Assembly: GCA_003313425.1 (NCBI GenBank)
Contig: NHZP01000048.1
Location: 1-64,000, forward strand
Length of the DNA: 64,000 bases
Direction: 5' to 3'
Source: Pseudopyrenochaeta lycopersici
Taxonomy: Eukaryota; Ascomycota; Dothideomycetes; Pleosporales; Pseudopyrenochaetaceae
The translations under genes were made by a program, and so were the position numbers. Each line of letters opens with the position of its first letter. Positions within the stretch are counted from its first letter, which is position 1. Below, in pieces: positions 11,571 to 21,503 of the stretch. Under the pieces are notes generated by a model, which was not told the DNA's origin, did not search any database, and saw only the letters and a list, made by a program, of their open reading frames with translations.

Positions 11571-12640
11571 GCATGTCCTATATAAGACTAAACTACTTAT
11601 TTATTATTATAGGATCTTTATATTTTACGCGTTATAAGTAAAATTTTTAGTTCTACTTTATCTAAGCTCTAACTACGCGTTAATAAAGCATAATACCTAG
11701 TTCTTACTAAGACGTAGTAGTAGAGGCTGCCTACTACGTGTAGTAAGTAGAGAGTCTACTATTTATTATATATTAATAATCTAAGGCAGAAAACTTTATT
11801 AATTAAGGTCTAGTATCTACTAAATAAGAGACTCCTTCTTAGTAGGTAATAGCTTACGTTTACGTGCGTTAATTATTAAGGTAGGCAGGCGGCCTTTTAT
11901 AAAGATCTTAAAAGCTATTAGTAAGGATAACTAATAAGACTGCAAGGTTAGTTCTCTAGGATAGAGTGAGGGACTATATAGAAGGGGATTTAATACTAAG
12001 ATAGTAAGAGGGCGCTTCTGTAAAGAGTACTAAGGGTTAAGAATAATTAGTATTACTATTACTATACTATAGAGTATAATATTAAGTTAAATATAATAAG
12101 CTATAAGGGTTTATTATAGTAATCTATATATATAACGCGCTTATTACGCTCGCTGCGAGCGCTGCGAGCGCTCGTCCTTAGCAGAGCGAGCGGTCACGTG
12201 ACGTGTGACAGAGTGGAATACTGGCGCTTCCTGACTGGCCGCCAGCTTCTGAGGTCTTTCCTCCCTGTCCAGGATCCCAGATCCTAACACCTTTAAGGCA
12301 GCCTTAGAGCGTTATTTAAAGAATATTATATAGCTGCGCGGCCTTATATACACTTATAATTTTTTTTAAATTAACTACTTTAGATATAAGAAGGATACAG
12401 CTCTCCTTTTAAGCTGCGTAAGGCGGTTATTGAATAGTTATGGTGGTTGTTTTAAGAGCAATCGCGTTAGTGTTGATAAGGCGGGCCACCGACTGGTGTT
12501 GGCCACCGAGTGGTGGAACACGTTACGATTTCGCTGCCGCATGCTCCGCTTGACTCACGCTTGCTGGTACTCAATCAATAATGTCTCAGCACGCAGGGGC
12601 GGACTTTATAAATTCTAATAGATAGTAAAACACGTGATAC
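11571..12640. other. Gene-poor AT-rich block with a GC-rich palindromic spot
   Basis: Mostly RIP-like AT-rich sequence with no readable motif. At about 12148-12200 there is a sharp GC-rich patch with overlapping GCTCGC/GCGAGC inverted units and GTCACGTGAC, then about 430 bp of normal composition leading to the 3' end of the next gene. It may be a DNA-transposon end, but no partner was found. A short plus-strand frame at 12430-12618 has no recognisable content. Confidence 0.35.
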
Positions 12641-13841
12641 CTATGCTACCACAGAATAATTGAGTTGTGTCGTTTTTAGCATGCTACTTTTGTCCTCGCT
12701 TAGGGCAGTATAAGCCTTAGGAAGCAGCGCAACGGTAGGTATATTTACCTCCCCGCCTTCAACGGTATCCATGTGCCTACGACGCCCATCAATAGAGCCC
12801 AACACATGACTCCCATTTGTGCTGTACTTTAGGTTTGAGTAATTATGCGAACTACGCGTCCTGCTAGAAAATGTAGGAAGTCCCAACTTTCGCAAAGCAT
12901 GCCCAAACAGCGATTTTAGCGGCGGTATACACACCGCAGCTATGCCGAGCTGCTCCTCAATTTTGCACCACATATTAATGTGGACTATGTCGCGAAGTGT
13001 GTCCCCTGTAATAGCGAAGTCTCTCATGTAGGAAGTTTTAATGATTGCTGCAGCGCAAGCAACAAGGCCAAGAGCCATAAGAAAGGCAATAACAATGCGT
13101 TCGAAGAGGGGCCGTCGGAGCCTGCGAAGGAAGGCAATCGGCATAAGAGAAAGTGTGAGGTCTAACACGATGTTGGTAACTAAACAAGATGTGAGCTGGC
13201 GCATATATTTGATGTTTTTCGTAGAACGGCCTACTGGAGAATACATATCCAAGCGTGTGCATCTGTGCAGGCGTCCAGCATTTAGCGCCTGGAACAACTT
13301 CCCACATTGCGCGAAGAGGGAAGCATTCAGTGAATTGTGCGATGAATGTGCTGGCCACTGAAAGTACCTGAACGATGATCAAGGCCCAAAGAGTCCATCG
13401 CCACGCCTTTACATTCCAGACTCGGAGAAGGGTACACGCTACTGACACTCTCACTAAACCAACACCTACAACCCAGATAGAATAGAGGCCGAAGAGATAG
13501 TGGAGTGCTGCAGCTTGCTCCTCACTGGTGAGATAAGCATTGTGTCTTCCCATTCCGTGCGTACAAGCCGCTATTTGTAACGCGTATCCAGTAATTGATA
13601 TTGCCTAGAAGAACTGTTCAGCAATTTTTCTAAAGATTAATGTTCTTAAATTTACCTATCCACTACTTACCGTTGCGAGAGAGATTGTGTAGTCGTCCCA
13701 CCATAGTTTAGGTATAGGGCGAAGGCGCGCATACATACGGGCGACGTAGAGCACAACTACCACCATCTGAAGGATTCCGCAGGGAATTAGGAGCTGCGTT
13801 GCAATACTATCATCCGGGCCTGGAGGGACCACACTAGTCAT
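12641..13841 (-). CDS. PTH11/SAT4-type fungal rhodopsin-like integral membrane protein
   Basis: Proposed exons are 13841-13671, 13604-13245 and 13195-12641, giving 361 residues. Introns are 66 bp (GTAAGT...CTAG) and 49 bp (GTATTC...CCAG), all in phase 0. The protein has seven hydrophobic segments and the family landmarks: WWDDYTISLA after the first helices, THGMGRH, a TLLRVW helix, the cysteine-flanked loop ECFPLRAMWEVV...KCW, then LDLTLSLMPIAF and a final WCKIEEQLGIAAVCIPPLK. The hydrophilic C-terminus is cytoplasmic. Family members are proposed seven-helix receptors or cell-surface sensors. There are no internal stops or RIP signs, although it lies between eroded repeats. The start is the only ATG before WWDDY. 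A related gene of similar layout lies at 30809-32118. Confidence 0.85.
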
Positions 13842-15192
13842 AGCTGGTTGCAGGGCTTCTCTTAAATGGTTCAGAGACCAACGATGCGGATCCAGGGAAG
13901 AGAGGCAAGCAGATAGTCGAAACTACAACTCGACACGGAAGCGCAAGGACAGCGTGGTGGAAGTGAGATCTGGATAAAAACATCTTCATTTATCTGTTAT
14001 CTATTCGTCTTATATGCTCTCCTCCGCCATCGGTCTAGTTGCCAAGGCAATTTTTTGACGGAGTGGAAGGGACTCTTTAAAGAAGAGGCGCCACTGGGAC
14101 GGGAATGCAAATGCGGTAGAGGCACCGGTTGGCGGGAAGCACAGGACTGTAGGGGTCAAAATCTAAGTTTATGTCCAAAGCAAGGACAACTCCAGGAACG
14201 GTCTTGGAAGAGCGGGGTTACACGAGCCACAAAGCCATGGCTTCCTGCTGCAATCATGTTCAAACTCTGTGATGACTCGCCAAAAATATACTCCTTCTTA
14301 GGAGTATTCTGTTTGGATGGGATAGACCTAGCGAGCGCACGCGTGGGGTAATTCTGTCAGCAAGAGTGAATGTGATAATAGATCATGTATGTGGAGTTGT
14401 GTTCTAGACTAGGACTAATAAACATGTTGGAGGGGACTGATTAATCGACGCTTCATTCCACGTGACCGCGCAAACTTACGGATTCTTAGCCTTCAATGGA
14501 TAGGAGATTTTGTCCGTGATCGCCTAACACTCGTCGAGAATAAGCGCTTAATTTGTTATTATATGCGACAACTGCTGATGATGGTTTACTCCAATCCGTT
14601 CTGCCAATACGCCCAGCCCTCATTGGTGGCCCAAAAAGCGGTGCGGCATGTTCCATGCTGGCAGTTGACTCGCTGACTGGCAAAGGCACCTTGTAAGCTC
14701 AAAACGCAGCTTTAGGTACAAAGCTCAGGCGGGACGCCGCTATAGTGGGTCTGCAAAAGCAATCCCGTGAGGTTTTAATTGGCTTGTTTCTCCTTGTGCC
14801 ACTTTGGCGCCCTCGCTTCAGGAACCGCACAGTATGTGCATCAGAAATTGTTCTTTTAACGCCATCAATGCTTTTTGTCGCAGCCCTAAAAGTTTTTAAT
14901 TGTCTATCCTGAAGCGGATGGCATTTTAGATGGCGTTAGAATGCACGACATCTGGCAAATAATACTTTATCAAAAGCACTGACTTTCCAGTATGCCATTT
15001 TGTTTTTCCCAGCTAAGGGCTCATGCTTAAGCCGTGGCTGACTGTTGACCATTCGGAATGTTAGCCTGTGGCGCCCGGTTCCATCCAGGTCTGCTACAAC
15101 GCCACATCATGTGTCAGCGTCATTTTTAGGGCCCCTGAATTAAGTCATGTCATTTATTATAAGATTTGCGGCATTTTTGATATAACAGTGCA
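13842..15192. other. Intergenic region of normal composition
   Basis: No supported gene. Short frames at 14055-14351 (+) and 14486-14689 (-) have no recognisable domain. A 22-bp block near 14937 (TAGAATGCACGACATCTGG) recurs with few changes at 32622 upstream of the second rhodopsin-like gene. The 5' promoter of the gene at 12641-13841 must lie at the left side. Confidence 0.3.
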
Positions 15193-15523
15193 ACGTGCAT
15201 GGTAAGCGAGCAGCGCACCCCACTAAACTTCAGCCCTTTCAAAGTTGCGCAGCTCAACAATTTTATAATATATTATATAGACATTTATATACAAGATTAA
15301 GTACTAACTGAAGAATCCTTTTGCACGTGCGTAAGTTATGTCTAATTTCTCTGCACCTTTTACAGCGCGCTAGAGCCTGGCGGCTACGCCTGTCTCGCTC
15401 TCTATTTTAACGCTGTTTACGCTCTATTTACTGCTTAACATGCTATTATGTAAGTATATCCTCTCTAACCCCTTTATTAAGACTACTATTATCTAGCTTT
15501 ACCTATTTTAGGCTATTTCTACT
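15193..15523 (-). mobile_element. Left half of an eroded pogo-family copy, split by gypsy A
   Basis: Aligns with the left end of the better element at 34760-35080: terminal ACGTGCATGGTAAGCGAGC, then blocks such as TCTCTGCACCTTTTACAGCG and TTTACGCTCTATTTACTGCTTAAC. It ends in CTACT directly before the LTR of gypsy A. The continuation is at 30567-30750. Confidence 0.8.
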
Positions 15524-15755
15524 TGTAACGAAGTATCGTGAATCTAAACCTTTAGTATTGTAGTATGGTTGCGCTAGACCTTTTTAAGGGCTAGCGCGCA
15601 CCGCAACAGACCTACTTAAAACCTGCGCTAGCTGCGCAGAGTAGGAACGATAAGTATTATTCTCTCCTATAGCTAAGTTATAGTAATATAAAACTATTCC
15701 TTTACTATTATCTATAGTATAAAGTAAGTACTACTACCTAAAACTATACATTATA
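15524..15755 (+). repeat. Gypsy A 5' LTR
   Basis: 232 bp, begins TGTAACGAAG. Aligned by eye with the right LTR without gaps; about 30 sites differ and every difference noted is a transition. It contains GCTAGCGCG and CTGCGCTAGCTGCGC, which stay GC-rich in both copies. Confidence 0.9.
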
Positions 15756-15899
15756 TAATAATACTTCTTTATATAATAGTCTAAGAATAGTTCCTTTTAC
15801 GTAATCTAGTAAATAAGCTGCCTCTACTAGTAAGACGCCTAACCTCCTTATTAAAGTTAAACTATAATAAGATAAAGAACTACTAACTCTTAGTATAAG

Positions 15900-16860
15900 T
15901 ATACTTTTAACTCTTAAAGAGTGTATCTTAGCTACTAATAAGAGACGTAATAAGCTTTAAGCGCTTTTACGCTTACGCGTAATTAAGAAAGAAATTATAG
16001 AGCTAGAAAGTATTAAATATAATCTTACCTTAGCTTTATTAGTAGATAGAACTCCTAAAGTTTAGGTTATACAGACGCGTAAGAGGAGTGCACCTAACGT
16101 GTCCTTACTTTTATATGTAAAACGCATGCTTAAACCTAAAGATCTATCTAAATACTAAAGAAGGAACTTAAAAGAATATTATAAGTTTTTTTACTTATAT
16201 AAAGTAGTATTTTAACTCTTATTATAGGAATTTTATCTTAATAATAATAAAGTTATCTAGGCTATATAGTACTTAAGAGAAGATTTTAAAGACTTTTAGT
16301 ATACGCACTATAAGCGTGTATTTAAAGTAAATAGAATAATACTTACTTAGAAATACTTTAAGTAGTATATAATTAACTTACTATCTAACTTAATTAATTA
16401 TAGCTTTAAAGTAGCTATAGCACACGCTTAGGCTATATAGTAGAAAGACTAGACTATTTAGTTCTTTATAACTTACCTTAATATTATTAAAGATTAACTT
16501 ACGCCTTATACTAAAGTACAGAGAGTTTAGTATCTCTTTTTAAAGTTAAAGCCTAAATTATAGAGAGCTATTACTAACTACTACTAGATTCTTATAACTA
16601 AAGAAGATTTAATAGTATTAGGCTTTATACTTAAGTAGAACTTACGCTAAGCCTTACTAATATAAGACTAGTATATATATAATATATCTAAAAGAAAATC
16701 TTAAGAAAGTACTCTAAAATATAAATTAAATAAGTCTTTCTATAAACTATAAGATAAAAGTAAAGTTACTTACTTTAATTATAAGAAAGTTAGATACTAT
16801 ACTAATAAGTACTAAAGTAGTAATCTAAACTACCTTCTAGTACGTATTAACTAGATAGGA
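15900..16860 (+). pseudogene. Gypsy A gag, eroded, all zinc-knuckle ligands lost
   Basis: A Lys/Tyr/Phe-rich gag-like frame reads through many TAG stops. At 16771-16812 it reads YFNYKKVRYYTNKY. The four residues at the C-x2-C-x4-H-x4-C positions are all Tyr, which is what TGY-to-TAY and CAY-to-TAY transitions give. The knuckle is therefore recognisable only by its spacing. Confidence 0.65.
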
Positions 16861-17199
16861 AAAAGTTAAACCTTACTAGCAATCTAGGAATAGTAAGGCG
16901 TATACCTATTAATATTTTACTAAGTATAAAACGTAAGTATAGCGTAGCTATAGAGATAAGCTCTAAGAAAGAACTCTAAGTTATCCTTAACCTCTAGGCT
17001 AACGTTAGCTTAATTAGTTAGAAGCTAGCTATTAAGATAGGACTACTACTACTTAAAAGAGCAGAGCTCCTAAGATAAGGTTAGATTAGTGCCTAATATT
17101 AGAATACTTATATAGTATATAAGCTTTAGGTGCGCTTAATAGATAATAATAGTATTAATTACTAAGCTTAGGTTATAGTATATAGAGTAGATAAAGAGG

Positions 17200-19486
17200 G
17201 TGTTTCTTTTCTACTTAGTAGCCATTTTTTATAATAGCAGAATATTTATATTAACTATAGCTCTTAAATATAGTATTCGGGGTATACTTTAGCTAATATT
17301 AAGCTTGTTACTACTATAAAACTTTATAAAGATATAAAGTAAACTAGCTTTAATATATACTTTCTAGGAGTACTATAAGTTATAGGTAAAAGTTTAGAGT
17401 ATAATACTTATATCTTTAGAGCGCGTGTTGCGCTAGAAGCGTATATTCTTTACGTATTAGCTAACTATAGTAATATATTTAATAATAAAAAAGTAGAAGC
17501 TTTACTAAATTTTAAAACTTCTAACTATACTATCTTACTTATAGCTAATAAAGAACCTCTATATAGTCTATTATATAACCTCTCTACGTATAAGCTTAAG
17601 GTACTCTATAACTATATAGAGAACGCGCTATATAAAAGCTAGATTTAGTATAGTATAAGTTTTATAAGAGCCCTTATACTATTTATTCCTAAGAAAGATA
17701 GAAAGCTTCGCCTCTATATTAACTATTAAGGATTAAACGCTATTATAATTAAAGATTATTACCTACTTCTATTAATTAGAGAGATACTAGATTACTTATT
17801 AGGCGCACGTTATTATACTACCTTAGATCTCTATAATATATACTACTGCCTAAGAATTTAATTAGAAGATAAGTAGAAAACTACCTTTTAAACTTAATAT
17901 AGCTACTTTAAGTACTTAGTTATACTATTTAGGCTAACTAACGCCCTAGTAAGCTTTTAAGCCTATATTAATAAGGCGCTTAGTAAATATTTAAACTATA
18001 TTTATATAGTTTACCTTAATAATATACTTATCTATACTTATAGTAAAGATATTATAATATACTAGCGCGTAGTAAACTTTATACTTAAAGCTTTATAAAA
18101 GGTAGAGCTCTTTACTAACTTTAAAAAGTATACTTTTATATTAAGTAAAGTTTACTTCTTTAAGTTTATTATTATAATACGTAGAATCTACGCAGTTCTA
18201 GCGCGTATTAAGACTATTACTTAATAGCTACAGCCTATAAATATTAAGAAACTCTAGTTCTTTTTTAAGTTTACTAACTTTTATTAATATTTTATTAAGA
18301 GATACGCCTAAGAAATAGCTCTTCTTACTAATTTACTTAAGAGTAATTAAGATTTTTATTAGAATAATATAGTAAATACGTTATTTAAGAAGCGTAAAGA
18401 GCACTTTTTAAGTACACTAATCCTACGCTACTTTAACCTTACTCTCGTAATACGCGTAGAGATAGATACGTCTACCTTTACTATCTTAAGTATTCTATTA
18501 TAGCTATTTAAAGATAAAAAATAGTATCTAATTACTTTTATATTAAAGAAGCTTTAGAGTACTAAGCTAAATTATAAAATATATAATTTAGAGCTCTTAG
18601 TAATTATATATAGCTTTAAGTAGTAGTAGTATTACCTTTAAGGTACGCAGTATACTATATAGGTCCTAAGTAACTATAATAACCTACGCTCTTTACGCGT
18701 AGTATAGAAGTTAAACCTATATTAAGTACGTTAAGTAATCTATCTAAGAGCTTTTAATTTTAAGGTAAAGTACTACCTAAGGAAAATAAACTCTATAGAC
18801 AACCTTTTATAAAGAGTAAATTATATATAAGAGAACTTATTACTAACCTAGTTATTACCTACCTTATAGAATAAACTACTAGTAAGAGTAGAGTAGAGTA
18901 GAGTAAGAGGATCTATAACTAAGCTTAGCTTAGTAGGCGCGTATAAAACGCATATTACTATAGTTTATAGAACTATAAAGGTCCTTACTACTAGCACTAT
19001 AGAATATATATTATATATACTACGCTTACTAGCTAGAGTGTTAGTTAGTAGTAAACCTATAATAGTAGAGTCTAAAACATAGATAGAGACCCTATACTAA
19101 CTATAGTAAGGGGACGCCTTTACTTAGTAGCAGATTATAGACTCTACGCACGTAGAACGCACTTAAAGTAGTAAAGAGGCGCCTATTTAGTATCTTAATA
19201 AAAAAAAAGTCTTAAGATATAATAGTAGAATATATATTCTAAAAGAACTAGCTATTAAGTAAGAAATTTTATTCTAGAACTATAATACGCGTATAGTAGG
19301 CTACTTTAGCGTATATAGAACGCTTAAGCTAATTAGAAGGCTATACTATTAGCTAATACTTAGTTATAATATTTAAGAGTACGTAAGAATATATACTATT
19401 TACTAAAAGAGTAAAGCTCTAAAGTATAGTTAATATAGAAAGTTAGTATCTCTACTAGTTCTTAAAGATATATTTAAGGAAGTAAT
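17200..19486 (+). pseudogene. Gypsy A pol, first part (protease to integrase zinc finger)
   Basis: Reverse transcriptase is read at about 17700-18200 with RLYIDYRGLNAIIIKDYYPL-like words (stops allowed), ARYYTTLDLYNIYYCLRI and VYLNNILIY at 18009-18035, where the YLDD active site has both Asp changed to Asn. RNase H follows to about 18860. The frame then enters integrase with YVRIYTIYQKSKAL near 19380-19420 (formerly the C-x2-C of the zinc finger) and is cut at 19486 by gypsy B. Confidence 0.8.
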
Positions 19487-19691
19487 TGTTAGGGACTGTT
19501 GGTAGAGGTCGAGGTTAAGTGATAGGGGATAGTATTAAGACTAATCCTTAACCTCTGCTCTGAGGGGGTAGCTCTCGTTTATATACTAGCCCGTCTCCAG
19601 TGTAGTCCCGAGCCTTTCCGGGCTCTATCCAGTATGGGTCCGAGGGCCCTCCGCTAGGTCGTCCCCCGCTAGGTCTAGTGTGTTCGTGACA
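19487..19691 (-). repeat. Gypsy B 3' LTR (left)
   Basis: 205 bp. Compared with the right copy by eye it differs at about six positions, all transitions, mostly CTGG versus CTAG and CCGG versus CCAG. Preceded by the target duplication GTAAT. Confidence 0.93.
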
Positions 19692-19713
19692 ATTGCCCTC
19701 CCCTTTTTTTTAA
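19692..19713 (-). other. Polypurine tract of gypsy B
   Basis: On the minus strand an A8-G4-A-G3 purine run ends a few bases before the 3' LTR. This is the expected plus-strand primer site and fixes the element's orientation as minus. Confidence 0.75.
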
Positions 19714-20217
19714 GGGTTGTCCCTAACCCGTATAGACGTTACGCGCACGCCGTTCGCGCCGCCCCAGTCCCGACGCGTCTCCAGTCGTTCGCCGGGTGAC
19801 GTAATGTGTTTCCTGTGGGCGGCTTTCACAGCTTTACCTGTGAATCTTTTTGCGTAAGGTAGCTGCCTTCACGACTGTTGTACGGTCGCCGTTTCCCAGC
19901 TGCCTCAGCGTGTTCCTTTCTTGCGACTGCTGTTAGCCGGGGCCTTACGTGTTTAGCTTATGAAGTTTGCGTGTGTGACGCTGTTGCGTGGGTGGGTTAT
20001 TGTGGCCTGTCCCTACTGGCTGCTCGTTACCCCTTCACGTGGTTTGCCCTTCACAGGTGAGTTACTGGCGAGCTGCTGCCTACGACTGCCCCGGTGAGAG
20101 GCCGGGTTTCGGAGGGTCTGTAGGCGCAGAGGTGTATAAGTGTACTGCTCCCCTTCTCTCTGCCACCTATATCTACTTCCTTCTTTTAGGCAATTACACT
20201 ACTCTTCAACTTGCTTA

Positions 20218-21503
20218 ATGGGTTCCCAAATGCCAACCAGCGTGAGTGACGCGCCTCTTCCTAGTTACATCTACAGTTTGCCCAGCAACATGCAGCCGCA
20301 GCCGTCGCTTACTTAGTTTTAGTGCGAGGCCTGCATCTCCGCTCTCTCTACAGTGTCCCGCGGGGACCCCGACGGCACAGTTCAGGGCATGTTTTACACG
20401 TTTCGCTCGGGCGAAGGCTATTATGTCCGCAAGAATAACTTTAGTATATGCGGCTATTGTTCCTCCTAGAAGAAGGGGGGTTGTGTTGAGGTGAGTGACT
20501 TACCCTTGCTTCTAGGTTTGGCTGACAGGTCTCCCAGATTAAACCTTCGTTTCGGCGTGCTGTTAATTTGCTTGACTGGTTAATTGCAGTTGCGAATCAC
20601 AAAACTGATGCGGCCTTGTCCTGTCTTTAACCCGGGGATTCGCCGTCCGAGATCTTTGTTGTTAACGATTATGTTGCGCTTGCCTAGACGCGTGCTTACG
20701 ATTATGCTGTAGAGTTGCGTCGGGCCTTCTCTACTGTATCGCAGGCCTATAATCGCCTTATTCGTTCCCATCTTAGGGGGGAGATTAAGTTTAAGAAGGC
20801 CCGCTAGGTGTCTCAAGAGTTAAACGTCAAGCGATACAAAGTAACTTTCTTACTGCTTCCTTTAGTGATACATGGCTAATATGTGCAGTTAGGAATCAGT
20901 ACGTCCGGTTTAAAGCGCCCAGAAAATGTAGTTGTGGATGAAGGCATTGAGCGCAACTTTTAGTCTACTGGGCATTATAGTAACCGTAAGCGTTACTAGT
21001 ACTATTACGGAACTGACATTCCCGCTAAGTCTAACGTTAGTTTACCCTTCACCCCTTCGCCTATTAAGAAGTCTATTCGTTTAGGTTCACCTCCCACCTT
21101 TAGTAGTTCCGTTAGTGGCCAGGCTTTAGCGCTTAGGATTGCAGCTACGTCAGGTCCTAAGCAGGATTATAATGCCTCTATATCGCCTTCCTTTCAGCCT
21201 TCCGTTTCCCCTAGCGCTTAGTCTGCCCGCCCTTAAGCTGCCCTTCGTTCTACGGAGTCGCCCTTGAGTCCTGTTCCTATAAATACGTTTGACGAGGTCT
21301 TTTGTAGTAGTCCCTCGCCCTTCACTAGTCCTCCTACTAGTAGTCATGCGTCGCGTTGTTCTAATCGCCTGCGTTAGGCGGATGCCGGTCGGCGTAGAGG
21401 TGGTAACGTAGAGATAGGGGACTGAACGGGTCTGGGGCGTGTTTCTAGTAGGCCTTGTGCGGAGTATATTAGTTTAGTTTGTAGGTATATAGCAATATCA
21501 TAA
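20218..21503 (+). pseudogene. Antisense accessory gene of gypsy B with a CxxC...CxxC...C cluster
   Basis: On the strand opposite to gag-pol, exons 20218-20490 and 20529-21503 read as a protein of about 415 residues, ending just past the chromodomain end. The frame starts at MGSQMPTSVSDAPL and has CEAC (20323-20334), then CGYC (20449-20460) and a Cys at 20482-20484, resembling a zinc-binding cluster. A helical part follows (VVNDYVALA-stop-TRAYDYAVEL, AYNRLIRSHLRGEIKFKKAR), then a Ser/Pro-rich tail. The intron is only 38 bp (GTGAGT...CTGACAG) and is proposed because it joins the two frames. A likely 5' UTR intron is at 20057-20189 (GTGAGT...TTTTAG). Stops are TAG/TAA at former Gln/Trp codons, so it is damaged. 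I do not know the function; a Gag-like or nucleic-acid-binding role is a guess. Confidence 0.6.

Noticed and set aside
12980..13361. Plus-strand frames over the first receptor gene
   Set aside because: They lie opposite conserved exons of the membrane protein and are shadows.
14055..14351. 98-codon plus-strand open frame as a gene
   Set aside because: No domain, no splice logic, atypical Trp/Gly/Lys-rich composition; probably chance.
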